Source: Acidithiobacillus sp. AMEEHan (GTDB taxonomy: Bacteria; Pseudomonadota; Gammaproteobacteria; Acidithiobacillales; Acidithiobacillaceae). Taken from it: a DNA stretch of 64,000 nt. Numbering within the stretch: position 1 is the first letter of the stretch; each line of letters starts with the position of its first letter. A program made the translations under genes and the position numbers. The DNA lies in the NCBI RefSeq assembly GCF_030996345.1, contig NZ_CP118747.1, positions 1,548,001-1,612,000 on the forward strand, written 5' to 3'. Shown piece by piece: positions 7,144-15,955 of this stretch. Below the pieces are notes generated by a model that saw only the letters and a program-made list of their open reading frames with translations, made no database searches and was not told the DNA's origin.

Positions 7144-9636
7144 GTGTCTGCTGCCAGCGAGGAGATCCTCGAGCATCTCGAAGCGATCAGTTTTGTAGCC
7201 GGTCGCGACGCTCGAGCAGCCCTGCCCGCTGTCGAGGCGCTGGGCGATGCAGCAGTTCTGCGGTATCTGGAGACGGGTCGAGATCTGTTTTTTTACGATC
7301 GCGAAGCGGGCAAGGCCTTTTTCCATGCAACTGCGGCTCTGGTGCGTGCCTTTGGTGGTCTCGACCCGTGGTTGGAACAGTCGCGCGTCTTTCTCACCCA
7401 GCGCGGCACCTTTCGCGCAGCAGTGGGGTATTTCGAGCAAGCCGCGCAGGTTCGCGAGGAATACGGCGTAGCCGGAGAGAAGATCTGGTATGAGGAAGGC
7501 GCGGACTGGATCGACCGTCATGTCGATAGCGCTGCAGCGTATTTTCGCACGCCCATAGCCCGGCTCTTTGGTGCCTATGCGGCCGAAGACCTGCGCATCC
7601 TGCTGGCGCCGGCACGGGAATTGGCCAAGGGTCGTCTGGGGCTGGCCAGCTATCTCGAGGGCGCGATCAAGGTGCGTGCCATTTGTGGGCTGGAGGGGGT
7701 GCAGGACTGGGCGCTGCGCGGTCGCGACATTCTTGCTGCCGGTCGTATCCGGGGCGAGGCCTGGTACAAACTCGAGAGCGACGAGGCCCGTGCCTTTTTG
7801 CTGGAGGTCTTGCCGGGCTTCCGCATTGGTCCGCACAAGCGTCTCTTCGCCCTGCTTTTGCAGGCCTGGACGGGGCTGCACCTGCCCTTCGAGGACGGCG
7901 ACTGGAGTGTGGAAGGAGGACGCAGCTTCCTGGAAACCGATGGGCGCAGTCTTTTCGTTCCCGCAGTGATGCCCGATCGAGAAGAGGCCATTCTTGCCTT
8001 CTATCACACCGGCGCCCATCTGGCCTTTGGTAGTTACGACGAGGAGGCCATTCGCGCCTTGTTCCGGGAGATCGGCAGCGAGCATCCGCCCCTCGATGCC
8101 GACCAGCGCATCACCTGGCGTCCGCTTTTTGCCCAGTTCGGTGCGGATCTGCTGCGCTTTCAGTTGATCTTCGATATCTTGGAAGATTTGCGCGTCGATC
8201 TCGCCATGGAGCGGGAAATGCCGGGGTATTTGGCGCGGCTGTTGCGCGCCGCGGGGCAGCGAGCGCTGCCCCCGGGTGCGGCCGGGGCCTACTGGCGCGA
8301 AGCCCTGCATCTCACTCGTCTAGCGGCGTCCGCCCAGCTTCCGGCGGAGTTGGCCATTCTCGCATCTCCGTCTGCGGGTATCCTCGACGCCTTCCGCTTG
8401 GCGCTGGCGCGCTACGCGCACACCGAGCTTCCTCCCATCACTCTGGCGGAACGGGCGGCAGCATTCCTGCCCGGACACTCCCCCAATGCGGCACGCCCGG
8501 TCTACCCTCGTAAACAGGGTAAGAGTGAGGCGGTGGAGATGGACGCCGGGGGACAGCTCGGTGCAGCCGGCCACAAAGAAAAGCCGCGCGAGGCGCCGCA
8601 GCAAGCAGAAGGCAACGACCCGGATCTGGAGATTCCGCCCGAGGACATTCAAGGTACTGGCGGTCGGGTAGGAGTGGGGATTCCCATGCCTGCCAAGGTC
8701 CATGGCAGTGGCCGCGCCGTAAAAGGCCCGAAGGGTGGTTGGCCCTACAAGGAGTGGGACTATCGGCAGGAAAAGTACAAAGATCACTGGGCGCGGGTAC
8801 ACGAGCGCAAACTGCGGGAGCATGACGAGGCACGAGCGGTGGAGATTGCTGCGGAATATGACGGCACCATGCGCCGTCTAAAGAAGGCCCTGCAGGCACA
8901 GAAGCCCACGCGCATGTCACCTCTGCGGCGACAAAAGGAGGGGGAAGAGCCAGACATTGACGCCGCCGTACAGTTTGTCGTCGAGCGGCGCGCCGGGCAG
9001 AGCCCCAAGGCCAATATCTACCGACAACGTCGGCCCTTGCAGCGCGATACCGCGGTGCTCCTGCTTGCCGATCTCTCCACTTCGATCATGGCCGAGGCGG
9101 CAGATACCGGCATCCGCGTCGTCGATCGTCTCCGCGCGGCCATGCTGCTCTTTGGCGAGGCCTTGGTCGAGGTAGGTGATCCCTTCGCCCTCTATGGCTT
9201 TGCCAGCAAGTACCATCAGGAGGTATTGCTCTATCCGATCAAGCGCTTCGACGAGCGCTTCGACGCGCGGGCGCGGGCGGTCCTCGGGGGCTTGAGCGGA
9301 CGTCTGGCGACGCGTATGGGAGCGGCGATTCGTCACAGTACCCGCCAGTTGTTGCGCAGCCCTGCACAGCGGCGCTTGCTCCTGATCCTCTCCGACGGCC
9401 GTCCTGCCGATTATGACGATGGTGGCGATCCCCGTTATCTGCAGGAAGACACGCGTATGGCGGTGCGCGAGGCGAGAGAGCTGGGGGTGCATGCCTTTTG
9501 TATCAGCCTTGACCCACGCGGTGGCGACTATCTGCCTCTGGTCTTCGGGCAGGGGCATTATCTGGTCCTGCCCCAGATCGACCACTTGCCGCAGCGACTC
9601 CCGGAAATCTATCTGCGTCTACGAGGCCATCGATGA
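7144..9636 (+). CDS. CbbO/NorD-family VWA-domain protein
   Basis: This large protein (830 residues from the GTG at 7144) has a long alpha-helical N-terminal part and a charged linker around residues 455-560. A C-terminal VWA domain has the MIDAS motif DLSTS near residue 643. It also has LSDGRPADYDDG and the closing pattern HLPQRLPEIYLRL typical of NorD and CbbO. Its length is closer to CbbO (about 780) than to NorD (about 640). Such proteins bridge the hexameric ATPase encoded just before and the target enzyme, with the MIDAS metal binding an acidic residue of the client. GAGG stands just before the GTG at 7144. A TTG at 7126, inside the ATPase gene, is an alternative. The downstream gene overlaps by four bases. 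Confidence 0.87.
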   Translation: MSAASEEILEHLEAISFVAGRDARAALPAVEALGDAAVLRYLETGRDLFFYDREAGKAFFHATAALVRAFGGLDPWLEQSRVFLTQRGTFRAAVGYFEQAAQVREEYGVAGEKIWYEEGADWIDRHVDSAAAYFRTPIARLFGAYAAEDLRILLAPARELAKGRLGLASYLEGAIKVRAICGLEGVQDWALRGRDILAAGRIRGEAWYKLESDEARAFLLEVLPGFRIGPHKRLFALLLQAWTGLHLPFEDGDWSVEGGRSFLETDGRSLFVPAVMPDREEAILAFYHTGAHLAFGSYDEEAIRALFREIGSEHPPLDADQRITWRPLFAQFGADLLRFQLIFDILEDLRVDLAMEREMPGYLARLLRAAGQRALPPGAAGAYWREALHLTRLAASAQLPAELAILASPSAGILDAFRLALARYAHTELPPITLAERAAAFLPGHSPNAARPVYPRKQGKSEAVEMDAGGQLGAAGHKEKPREAPQQAEGNDPDLEIPPEDIQGTGGRVGVGIPMPAKVHGSGRAVKGPKGGWPYKEWDYRQEKYKDHWARVHERKLREHDEARAVEIAAEYDGTMRRLKKALQAQKPTRMSPLRRQKEGEEPDIDAAVQFVVERRAGQSPKANIYRQRRPLQRDTAVLLLADLSTSIMAEAADTGIRVVDRLRAAMLLFGEALVEVGDPFALYGFASKYHQEVLLYPIKRFDERFDARARAVLGGLSGRLATRMGAAIRHSTRQLLRSPAQRRLLLILSDGRPADYDDGGDPRYLQEDTRMAVREARELGVHAFCISLDPRGGDYLPLVFGQGHYLVLPQIDHLPQRLPEIYLRLRGHR

Positions 9637-10814
9637 ACGAGGCTCGGCTCCTGCGGGAGCGGATTCCAGCAACGCGTCCGGCGCTCTTCGTGGGGGCGGC
9701 GCGCTATCGGCGGAATAGCTACGGCAGAAATCATCCCCTTGCCATTCCGCGCGTGTCCTTGACCCTGGATCTCATCAACAGCTATGGGGCGATGGGCTCG
9801 GCGGAGTATCGCCTGGGCCGGCCCGCCAGCCATATCGAGCTCTGGGGCTTTCATACCCGCGAGTACATTCAGGCCTTCGAGAAAGCGCAATTTCGCGGTC
9901 GTGTCACCGATCAAGATCGCCGCGTCTACCAGCTTGGCACCTTGGAGAACCCCTGTTTCCCGGGATTTTTTGATACCCCCAATCTCGCAACGGGGTCGAG
10001 CATCCAGGCGGCGGAGTTCGTCTTGCAGGGGCAGACGGCCTTCAGTCCGGCGGGAGGGATGCACCATGCCGCGCCCCATCAGGCGCGCGGGTTCTGCTAT
10101 TTGAATGATCCCGTATTGGCCATTCAGCGATTGCGCCGTGCGGGTCTGCGGGTACTGTACTGGGATCTCGATGCGCACCATGGTGATGGGGTAGAAGCGG
10201 CCTTCGTCGCCGACCCCGAGGTACAGACCGTCTCCATCCACATGGATACTGCCTATGCCTATCCTTTCCAGGGCGGTGGCCTGATGGACCAAGCGGGTGG
10301 CGCCGTGAACCTGCCGCTGCCGCCGGAGGTCAACGACAGCGAGTACCGGCAGGTTTTTTCCAGCCTCTGGCCGCGGGTGCTGGAGGCCTTTGCTCCCGAT
10401 GTGGTGGTGCTGCAGGCGGGTACCGATATCCTCGCTCCCGATCCGTTGAGTAAGTTTCGTATCAGCAACGTCTTTTTTTGGGAAATGGCGCGGCGCATCG
10501 TCGCCGAGAGTCCGCGTTTGTTGGTACTCGGAGGGGGCGGCTATCATCCCATTGCCTTGGCGCGTTGCTGGACCGGCCTTTGGGCCATCCTCTCCGGCCG
10601 GGAGTTGCCCAACGCCATGCCTGCCACTGGTCGTACGTTGCTCGAAGACGTGGAATGGGAACTGGATGATGAAGATGCCCCGGATTATTCGCGTCAATTC
10701 GAACGCCTCGATGACCTGCCCCATCAGGGCCCGATACGACCGGAAATCAGCGAGCGGTTGCAAATCCTTTTGCGACAGCATCCCCTTTTTATCGATAGGA
10801 GAGTCTGGGCATGA
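9633..10814 (+). CDS. Histone-deacetylase-fold hydrolase (AcuC / acetylpolyamine amidohydrolase class)
   Basis: This 393-residue protein has the full zinc hydrolase signature of the arginase/deacetylase superfamily. The His pair H144-H145 sits in GGMHHAAPH, followed by GFCYLND. The zinc ligands D180 and H182 are in DLDAHHGDG, and QAGTD carries the third ligand. Known members deacetylate acetyl-lysine (AcuC) or acetylpolyamines. It overlaps the VWA gene by four bases and the aldo/keto reductase gene by four bases, so all are in one operon. A deacetylase in a MoxR/VWA operon is unusual. It could control the acetylation of the client enzyme, but nothing in the sequence names the substrate. Confidence 0.87.
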   Translation: MNEARLLRERIPATRPALFVGAARYRRNSYGRNHPLAIPRVSLTLDLINSYGAMGSAEYRLGRPASHIELWGFHTREYIQAFEKAQFRGRVTDQDRRVYQLGTLENPCFPGFFDTPNLATGSSIQAAEFVLQGQTAFSPAGGMHHAAPHQARGFCYLNDPVLAIQRLRRAGLRVLYWDLDAHHGDGVEAAFVADPEVQTVSIHMDTAYAYPFQGGGLMDQAGGAVNLPLPPEVNDSEYRQVFSSLWPRVLEAFAPDVVVLQAGTDILAPDPLSKFRISNVFFWEMARRIVAESPRLLVLGGGGYHPIALARCWTGLWAILSGRELPNAMPATGRTLLEDVEWELDDEDAPDYSRQFERLDDLPHQGPIRPEISERLQILLRQHPLFIDRRVWA

Positions 10815-11956
10815 GTGAATCCCCTGATTTGATCCCTGGCGCCGCCAACAGTCTGGCGACCAAGAAGTACGCCGAACGTTTTGTTGCCGCGGGCCTGCCC
10901 GAGGGACACTACAGCGATTTCCTCAATACCCGTATCAAGCTCTCTTCCCTTGGAGTAGGCACCTTCCCCGGCGCCATCGACGAGGTAACGGATCTGGCGG
11001 TGGCTGCCATCGTGGTGCAGGCCCTGCAGTCAGGAATCAATGTGATCGATACCGGCGCCAACTATCGCTATGGGCACGCGGGACGTGCGGTGGGTGCCGG
11101 GATTGCCAAGGCCCTACAAGCGGGGATCAAGCGAGAGGAATTCTTTGTTTTGGGCAAGGGGGGCTTTCTCACTTTTCCCAACGGGAAACCAGATAATCTC
11201 GAAACCTTTTTTGCTGAGGAAGTCGAGGCCAAAGGACGCGGCAAAAAAGAAGATCTTGCTCACGGTATCCACTGCCTCAGCCCAGAATATCTCCTTTGGC
11301 AACTGGATGAGCTGCGCGCGCAGACCGGTTTGGCAACCCTGGACGCCTTCTTGGTGGACCAACCCGAAGTGCAGATCCCCGTCATTGGCAAGGAGCAGGT
11401 CTACCGTAAGCTGATCGATGTTTTTGCGGCCCTGGAGGGGGCGGTGGCGGAGGGCAAACTGCGCTACTACGGAATTTCCACCTTCAACGCCTGCCGGGTA
11501 GAGACTGATAATCCCCTGTTTCAATCGATGACCAGCCTGCTGGGCCTGGCCGAAAAGGCGGCGGGGGAGGGCAAACGCCACCACCTGCGCATCGTTGAGC
11601 TGCCCTTCAACGCCCTGATGCCCGAGGCCTATACACGTTTCAGTCAGGTGACCGGCCAAGGTAACATCGCCTCCACCATTCAGGCAGCCTATCAGCTCAA
11701 ACTGACGGTCATGGCCAGTCACCCGCTCGGCAAAGGGCTTCTCGGGCGGGAAGAGGTGCCATCATTGCAAGAGGCCATGCCCGAGCTGGCCAACGCTGCG
11801 CAGCGCGCTACGCAATTCGTCCGCTCGACGCCAGGAATTGCGGTGACTCTGGTGGGGATGAGCAATCCCCTGCACATGGCTGATTTCCTCGCCGTTGCCA
11901 AACAGCCACCCCTGGAGAAAGAGCGCTTCCTGGCCATGTTCGAGAAGGAGAAGTAG
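10811..11956 (+). CDS. Aldo/keto reductase family protein
   Basis: This 381-residue protein has the TIM-barrel aldo/keto reductase pattern. GINVIDTGANYRYGHAGRAVG contains the catalytic Asp and Tyr, and FFVLGKGGF the catalytic Lys. LVDQPEVQ stands where most members have LHNPE, so the usual active-site His is missing. The segment KLRYYGISTFN and the late VTLVGMSNPLHM are cofactor-binding positions. It is longer than the usual 280-350 residues. The start overlaps the deacetylase stop by four bases, and this is the last gene of the operon. The substrate is unknown. The missing His suggests altered catalysis or a role as a ligand-binding subunit. Confidence 0.82.
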   Translation: MSESPDLIPGAANSLATKKYAERFVAAGLPEGHYSDFLNTRIKLSSLGVGTFPGAIDEVTDLAVAAIVVQALQSGINVIDTGANYRYGHAGRAVGAGIAKALQAGIKREEFFVLGKGGFLTFPNGKPDNLETFFAEEVEAKGRGKKEDLAHGIHCLSPEYLLWQLDELRAQTGLATLDAFLVDQPEVQIPVIGKEQVYRKLIDVFAALEGAVAEGKLRYYGISTFNACRVETDNPLFQSMTSLLGLAEKAAGEGKRHHLRIVELPFNALMPEAYTRFSQVTGQGNIASTIQAAYQLKLTVMASHPLGKGLLGREEVPSLQEAMPELANAAQRATQFVRSTPGIAVTLVGMSNPLHMADFLAVAKQPPLEKERFLAMFEKEK

Positions 11957-12185
11957 GGTCTAACCACAAGGCGAAGTCTTTGCGTGGCGTTACTGGTTGC
12001 CAATGTGTTGGTAGGTCTGATGCTTTTCTTCGCCATTATCATGTTAAATGCAAGCGCGATAAATCAGCGGGTTGCGAGAGAAGCCGAGAGAATCGGGCCG
12101 TTTTTCGCAAAACATAAGTAGTTGGGTTGAATTTTGCTTTCTCCCACGGCAGCGGCCGCCATTATCGGAGCAGGGGACGCGTTTC

Positions 12186-12770
12186 CTATGGCTGATCGGA
12201 GTCAGTTCCCTTTTTCTTTCTACTGATCTCGGTGAGGAGGCGCTCTTGTTCGGCAAAGGACATGCGGCGGCTGCCGGCGGTGAAGCCCTTGCTCGTTGCA
12301 CCTGGTGCGGCCGGATGACCAGCGCGCTCGCTTTCTTTGATGTTCCGGTATTCCCGTAATTCCTTCTCCCACTGCTGGCCGGCATCGAGATTTTCCGGGC
12401 GTCCTTGAAAATCTTTGGGTGCTGCCGGCGTTTGCTGGGCAAACCACGCGGCCTTGCGTTGCTCGCGGTTGAACCGGCTGACCCAGTTGCCCAATTGGCG
12501 CAGGTCGATCAGGGCGAAGAGCAGCATCAATACGCCAAGGCCCAGGGGAAACGACCATGGCAGTGTCAGAGCGAGGATGACGACCACCAGGCTGGCCATT
12601 GGATAGAGCCAAGCCAGCGGCTGCTGCAAGTAGAAGCGGTGTAGGCCCAGGAAAAACCCCAGCCAACTCAGATAGGCGGTAGAGGTCTTCTTCTGCAGTC
12701 GTTGTAATCGAATCTGCACGCTCTGCAGCCCCTCGCCCTTGAGGTCGAGTTTCTCCCAGGCTTTCGGCAC
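12186..12770 (-). CDS. TM2-domain-like membrane protein, 194 aa
   Basis: GTG at 12770 follows GGGAG. A short cytoplasmic N terminus precedes the segment YLSWLGFFLGLHRFYLQQP, which resembles the TM2 domain with its G-x-H-R-F-Y turn. One or two further membrane helices follow (MASLVVVILALTLPW, LGVLMLLFALIDL). The C-terminal 90 residues are charged and probably cytoplasmic. The function of TM2 proteins in bacteria is not established. It is divergent from the LysR gene at 12852, with an 81-base shared promoter region. The 229 bases between it and the aldo/keto reductase show no gene. Confidence 0.7.
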   Translation of the reverse strand: MPKAWEKLDLKGEGLQSVQIRLQRLQKKTSTAYLSWLGFFLGLHRFYLQQPLAWLYPMASLVVVILALTLPWSFPLGLGVLMLLFALIDLRQLGNWVSRFNREQRKAAWFAQQTPAAPKDFQGRPENLDAGQQWEKELREYRNIKESERAGHPAAPGATSKGFTAGSRRMSFAEQERLLTEISRKKKGTDSDQP

Positions 12771-12851
12771 CAGTGATTCTCCCGGAAAATGTGTTGAACC
12801 GCTCTGATATTACCCCTAAACTCTGGCAAAGTCGCGAGCGACAGGAAAAGT

Positions 12852-13787
12852 ATGGCAGATAGAAGATTGCAGGTCTTTCACACGGTGGCGCGTCTGTTGA
12901 GCTTCACCAAAGCGGCGGAGACTCTGCACATGACGCAACCGGCGGTGACCTTCCAGGTCAAGCAACTGGAAGAGCAGTTCAATACCCGCCTCTTCGATCG
13001 TACCCACAACCGCATCAGCCTCACGGAGGCGGGCATGGTGGTGTACGAATACTCGGAACGGATTTTATCGTTGTATTCAGAAATGTCCAACCGTGTCGGC
13101 GAGATGACAGGAGACCTCCGCGGCCATCTCCTGATCGGCGCGAGCACGACGATTGCCGAATACATGCTGCCGCGCGTCTTGGGCGATTTCAAAATGAAGT
13201 ACCCGGATGTCCAGGTGCGGCTGCACGTCGGCAACACCGACAAGATCGTACACATGATTGAAGACAACAGCATCGATCTGGGTCTGGTCGAAGGGGTGGT
13301 GACCAATAAGAGTCTGGCCACGCTGAAGTGCTGCATGGACAACATGATCGTCATCGCGCCGGCGGATCATGTGCTGGCGGAACATCAGACGGTTTCGCCT
13401 CGAGAGCTGCTCGACTTCCCCTTCGTATCGCGAGAAGAGGGTTCTGGCACCCGGGAAGTCACCATGGAATATCTCAGTCAGGAAGGTGTCGATCCCCAAG
13501 ATCTGCATATCACCATGGAACTGGGCAGTCCGGAGGCGGTCAAGGGTGCCGTAGAGGGTGGCTTGGGGGTTGCAGTTGTCTCTGAGGCGACGGTCCTCAA
13601 GGAGCTCGCCCTGGGTTCGATTGTCGCCCGTCCGCTCGACCCGCCGCTGGCGCGACCCTATTTCTTCGTCTACCAAAAGCAGAAATTCCGTAGTCTGGTG
13701 ATGGACGAGTTCCTCGAATTTTCCAAAGAGCGTTGTGCCAAGGACTTCCTCAGCTTGCCAAAGCAACGCGGGGTGATCCGATCATGA
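12852..13787 (+). CDS. LysR-family transcriptional regulator (CysB/CysL/CbbR-like)
   Basis: This 311-residue regulator has the N-terminal winged helix-turn-helix typical of LysR proteins (FTKAAETLHMTQPAVTFQVKQLEEQF, residues about 18-43). A two-lobed effector-binding domain follows, with the conserved LLIGASTTIAEYMLP start and the REEGSGTR segment. The pattern is closest to the CysL/CbbR branch, which senses sulfur or carbon metabolites. ATG at 12852 follows AGGAAAAG. The next gene overlaps it by four bases, so regulator and target protein are made together. The effector is not known. Confidence 0.9.
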   Translation: MADRRLQVFHTVARLLSFTKAAETLHMTQPAVTFQVKQLEEQFNTRLFDRTHNRISLTEAGMVVYEYSERILSLYSEMSNRVGEMTGDLRGHLLIGASTTIAEYMLPRVLGDFKMKYPDVQVRLHVGNTDKIVHMIEDNSIDLGLVEGVVTNKSLATLKCCMDNMIVIAPADHVLAEHQTVSPRELLDFPFVSREEGSGTREVTMEYLSQEGVDPQDLHITMELGSPEAVKGAVEGGLGVAVVSEATVLKELALGSIVARPLDPPLARPYFFVYQKQKFRSLVMDEFLEFSKERCAKDFLSLPKQRGVIRS

Positions 13788-14539
13788 AGCATTTTGCCGT
13801 CGTACAGCATAGTTATTCAGAGTTCTTGGGCATTATCGAGAGCCAGCTGGAAAAGCGGGATATTGGATTCAGTTATTTCCGCGTCTTTCTCAGCCAGGAG
13901 TTGCCGAGTAGCGCTCTGACTTTTGACGCATTATTTCTGCTTGGTGGGCCCATGTCGCCCATGGAGCAGGACAAATATCCTTGGCTGGAACAGGAATTAC
14001 AGACCATCGGTGCCTTTCGCAAGGCTGGACGTCCCATTGTCGGTTTGGGACTGGGAGCGTTGCTGATCGCACAGTATGAAGGTGCGGAGCTTAGCTTGGA
14101 GCCTTATCACAATGCTTACTTCACGACCGCGCACGCGACCGCTGCCGGGCGTGACGATCCACTGGCGCGGGCGGTCGATGGACGTCAGGTCATGGTGTGG
14201 TCTGCGGGTACTGCCAAGTTACCAGAGTCCATACAGCCCCTGGTAGTCGATGATGAGGGGCGCTGGATTGCCTTCCGACCGAAGGACGGCGGCGCCATGG
14301 CCATGCTCTTCCGCCCGGAAATGAAGCCGGGCCTGATTGAAGACATACTCATGGAAGAAGATCGGGAAACCCCGGACAATATTGGGGAGTTACTGGCGCA
14401 GGCGCGCGAGCTCTGGCCCGAGATGCAGAAGACCACGGATCGAGTACTGGTGGCCTTGGTGCAGGAACTTTCCTTGATGTCCGAGAAGCGGAAGCCACGG
14501 GTCTTTGCTCTCAACGTTGCCCCAGCCGAGAAGTCATGA
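13784..14539 (+). CDS. Class I glutamine-amidotransferase-like protein lacking the catalytic cysteine
   Basis: This 251-residue protein follows the class I amidotransferase fold: FDALFLLGGPMSP, then RPIVGLGLGALLIA, then a late segment MVWSAGTAKLP. The nucleophile elbow normally reads G-x-C-x-G-x-Q. Here it reads G87-L-G-L-G-A-L, so both the Cys (now G89) and the oxyanion Gln are replaced. The His of the triad is also not evident. The protein is therefore probably not an amidotransferase and may be a binding or regulatory protein. Its start overlaps the LysR stop by four bases, and its own stop overlaps the next gene by four bases. Confidence 0.78.
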   Translation: MKHFAVVQHSYSEFLGIIESQLEKRDIGFSYFRVFLSQELPSSALTFDALFLLGGPMSPMEQDKYPWLEQELQTIGAFRKAGRPIVGLGLGALLIAQYEGAELSLEPYHNAYFTTAHATAAGRDDPLARAVDGRQVMVWSAGTAKLPESIQPLVVDDEGRWIAFRPKDGGAMAMLFRPEMKPGLIEDILMEEDRETPDNIGELLAQARELWPEMQKTTDRVLVALVQELSLMSEKRKPRVFALNVAPAEKS

Positions 14540-14892
14540 ACGCCTATGAGCGCCGCTTACTGCGCGTGAGTCGTAAGCTGGATGATTCGCAGCGTGAGCA
14601 ATTACTGACTTTCGCCGAGTTTCTCGTCAGTCGCAGGAAGGATACCGCAGCCAACGCCAATCCTACCCTGCATGAGCCTCTGCCGATTCCCGCGCGGGAG
14701 GGGGAGACAGTGGTTGGGGCCATCAAACGTCTGCGCGAGGCATACCACATGCTCGATGCCAAATTGATGCTCAACGACACCGCCTCGGTGATGTCGAAGC
14801 ACGCCGTCGGTGGCCTGCCCGCAGAAGAAGCAATCGCTGAGCTGGAAAGCCTTTTTCTGCGCCATTACGAGCGCTATCGCGACGAGCCTTGA
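14536..14892 (+). CDS. Hypothetical helical protein, 118 aa
   Basis: I do not recognise this family by name. The N-terminal 30 residues (RVSRKLDDSQREQLLTFAEFL) form an amphipathic helix of a kind seen in small regulatory or toxin-antitoxin-like proteins. The rest is helical with two conserved-looking stretches, GAIKRLREAYHMLD and EEAIAELESLFLRHY. Start and stop overlap the neighbouring genes, so it belongs to the operon of the LysR regulator, the amidotransferase-like protein and DedA. Confidence 0.72.
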   Translation: MNAYERRLLRVSRKLDDSQREQLLTFAEFLVSRRKDTAANANPTLHEPLPIPAREGETVVGAIKRLREAYHMLDAKLMLNDTASVMSKHAVGGLPAEEAIAELESLFLRHYERYRDEP

Positions 14893-15521
14893 TGTTGCAC
14901 CTGCTGCAGGTGGTCCTGCATTTCGATCAATGGCTGGCGCTGTTTTTGCGAGAATATGGGGCATGGGTCTATTTGGGACTCTTCCTCATCCTCTTTGCCG
15001 AGACGGGGCTGGTGATCATGCCCGTATTGCCCGGTGACTCCATGCTTTTTGTCTGTGGCACTCTGGCCGGAGCGGGCCATATGTCGCTGGCGATCCTGAT
15101 TCCTTTGCTGGTTTCCGCGGCAGTGCTGGGAGATGCTCTGAATTACAGCTTGGGCCGACGTTTCGGGCCGCATCTGTTTTCGGGTCGCTGGCGTCTGCAG
15201 CCCGGTCATCTGGCGATGACCGAGGCCTTTTATCGCAAGCACGGTGGCAAGGCCATCATCATTGGCCGCTTTTTGCCGATCATCCGCACCTTTGTGCCTT
15301 TTGTTGCTGGTATTGCGCGCTTGCCCTGGGCCCGTTTTACCTCTTTCAACGTGGTCGGCGCCGTCCTATGGATCGTTGGTCTGCTCCTTGCTGGGTTCTT
15401 TTTGGGCAGCTTACCTTGGGTAAAGGCCTACCTGACTCCATTCCTGTTGTTGATCATCCTGATTTCCTTGCTCCCGGCGATTATCGCCTGGCTGCAGAAC
15501 CGGCGACGGGCGTCCGTGTAG
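14892..15521 (+). CDS. DedA-family membrane protein
   Basis: This 209-residue integral membrane protein is a DedA family member. It shows the ETGLVIMPVLPGDSMLF segment, the GDALNYSLGRRFG segment, and the FLPIIRTFVPFVAGIARLPW core with its conserved Arg and Pro. A terminal pair of hydrophobic helices follows. DedA proteins act in lipid-carrier flipping and membrane-potential homeostasis. The start shares one base with the stop of the upstream gene; a TTG at 14889 is an alternative. It closes the LysR operon. Confidence 0.88.
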   Translation: MLHLLQVVLHFDQWLALFLREYGAWVYLGLFLILFAETGLVIMPVLPGDSMLFVCGTLAGAGHMSLAILIPLLVSAAVLGDALNYSLGRRFGPHLFSGRWRLQPGHLAMTEAFYRKHGGKAIIIGRFLPIIRTFVPFVAGIARLPWARFTSFNVVGAVLWIVGLLLAGFFLGSLPWVKAYLTPFLLLIILISLLPAIIAWLQNRRRASV

Positions 15522-15530
15522 GGCGTATGG

Positions 15531-15932
15531 TCAGGGCGTAACGTTGTCGTAATACGGGCCATATTTTTCACCTGTTGCCCGCGCTGGGAAAATATACAAA
15601 ATCAAAAGGATGAGTCCACCGATGTACGGTAGGAGGTTGAGCAGCAGTAGCCAAGCTGAAAGCCCAGCGTCATGTAGGCGACGTGCTTGCGCGGCGAGAT
15701 TGGGTAGCAATAGGGCAAGCATGTATATTGCGTAGATTGCGATCACCAGGCCGCCGAGTACGGAATTCTCTCCAGCGGAGAACGCTCCGATGAAGCCGGC
15801 AAACAGAGCATAAAGCATAACAATAAGAAAATTGGCAAGGGTAAACCACCAGAATTCGGCACGGGACATGCGTCCATCAAAGCGGGCATAATTATGAAAA
15901 ACTGCGTGGCGGAAAGCGGTGATCATGCGCAC
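15531..15932 (-). CDS. DUF805 family membrane protein
   Basis: This 133-residue protein has the N-terminal soluble pattern YARFDGRMSRAEFWWF, four hydrophobic helices, and the AAQARRLHDAGLSAWL motif that marks DUF805 proteins. The function of the family is unknown. GTG at 15932 is preceded by AAGGAG at six bases and is preferred to the ATG at 15926. The gene converges with dedA, ten bases away. Confidence 0.83.
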   Translation of the reverse strand: MRMITAFRHAVFHNYARFDGRMSRAEFWWFTLANFLIVMLYALFAGFIGAFSAGENSVLGGLVIAIYAIYMLALLLPNLAAQARRLHDAGLSAWLLLLNLLPYIGGLILLILYIFPARATGEKYGPYYDNVTP

Positions 15933-15955
15933 GTCGGTCTCCTTTCTGCGGAAAG

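Noticed and set aside
7114-8310. 398-codon minus-strand frame
   Set aside because: It is a shadow of the VWA gene in GC-rich sequence, with no ribosome site and no motifs.
6315-9636. Naming the ATPase and VWA genes cbbQ and cbbO (Rubisco activase)
   Set aside because: Similarity alone cannot tell CbbQO from NorQD and other MoxR/VWA pairs, and no Rubisco genes are near.
9609-10781. 390-codon minus-strand frame
   Set aside because: It lies fully opposite the deacetylase-fold gene, which has all catalytic residues.
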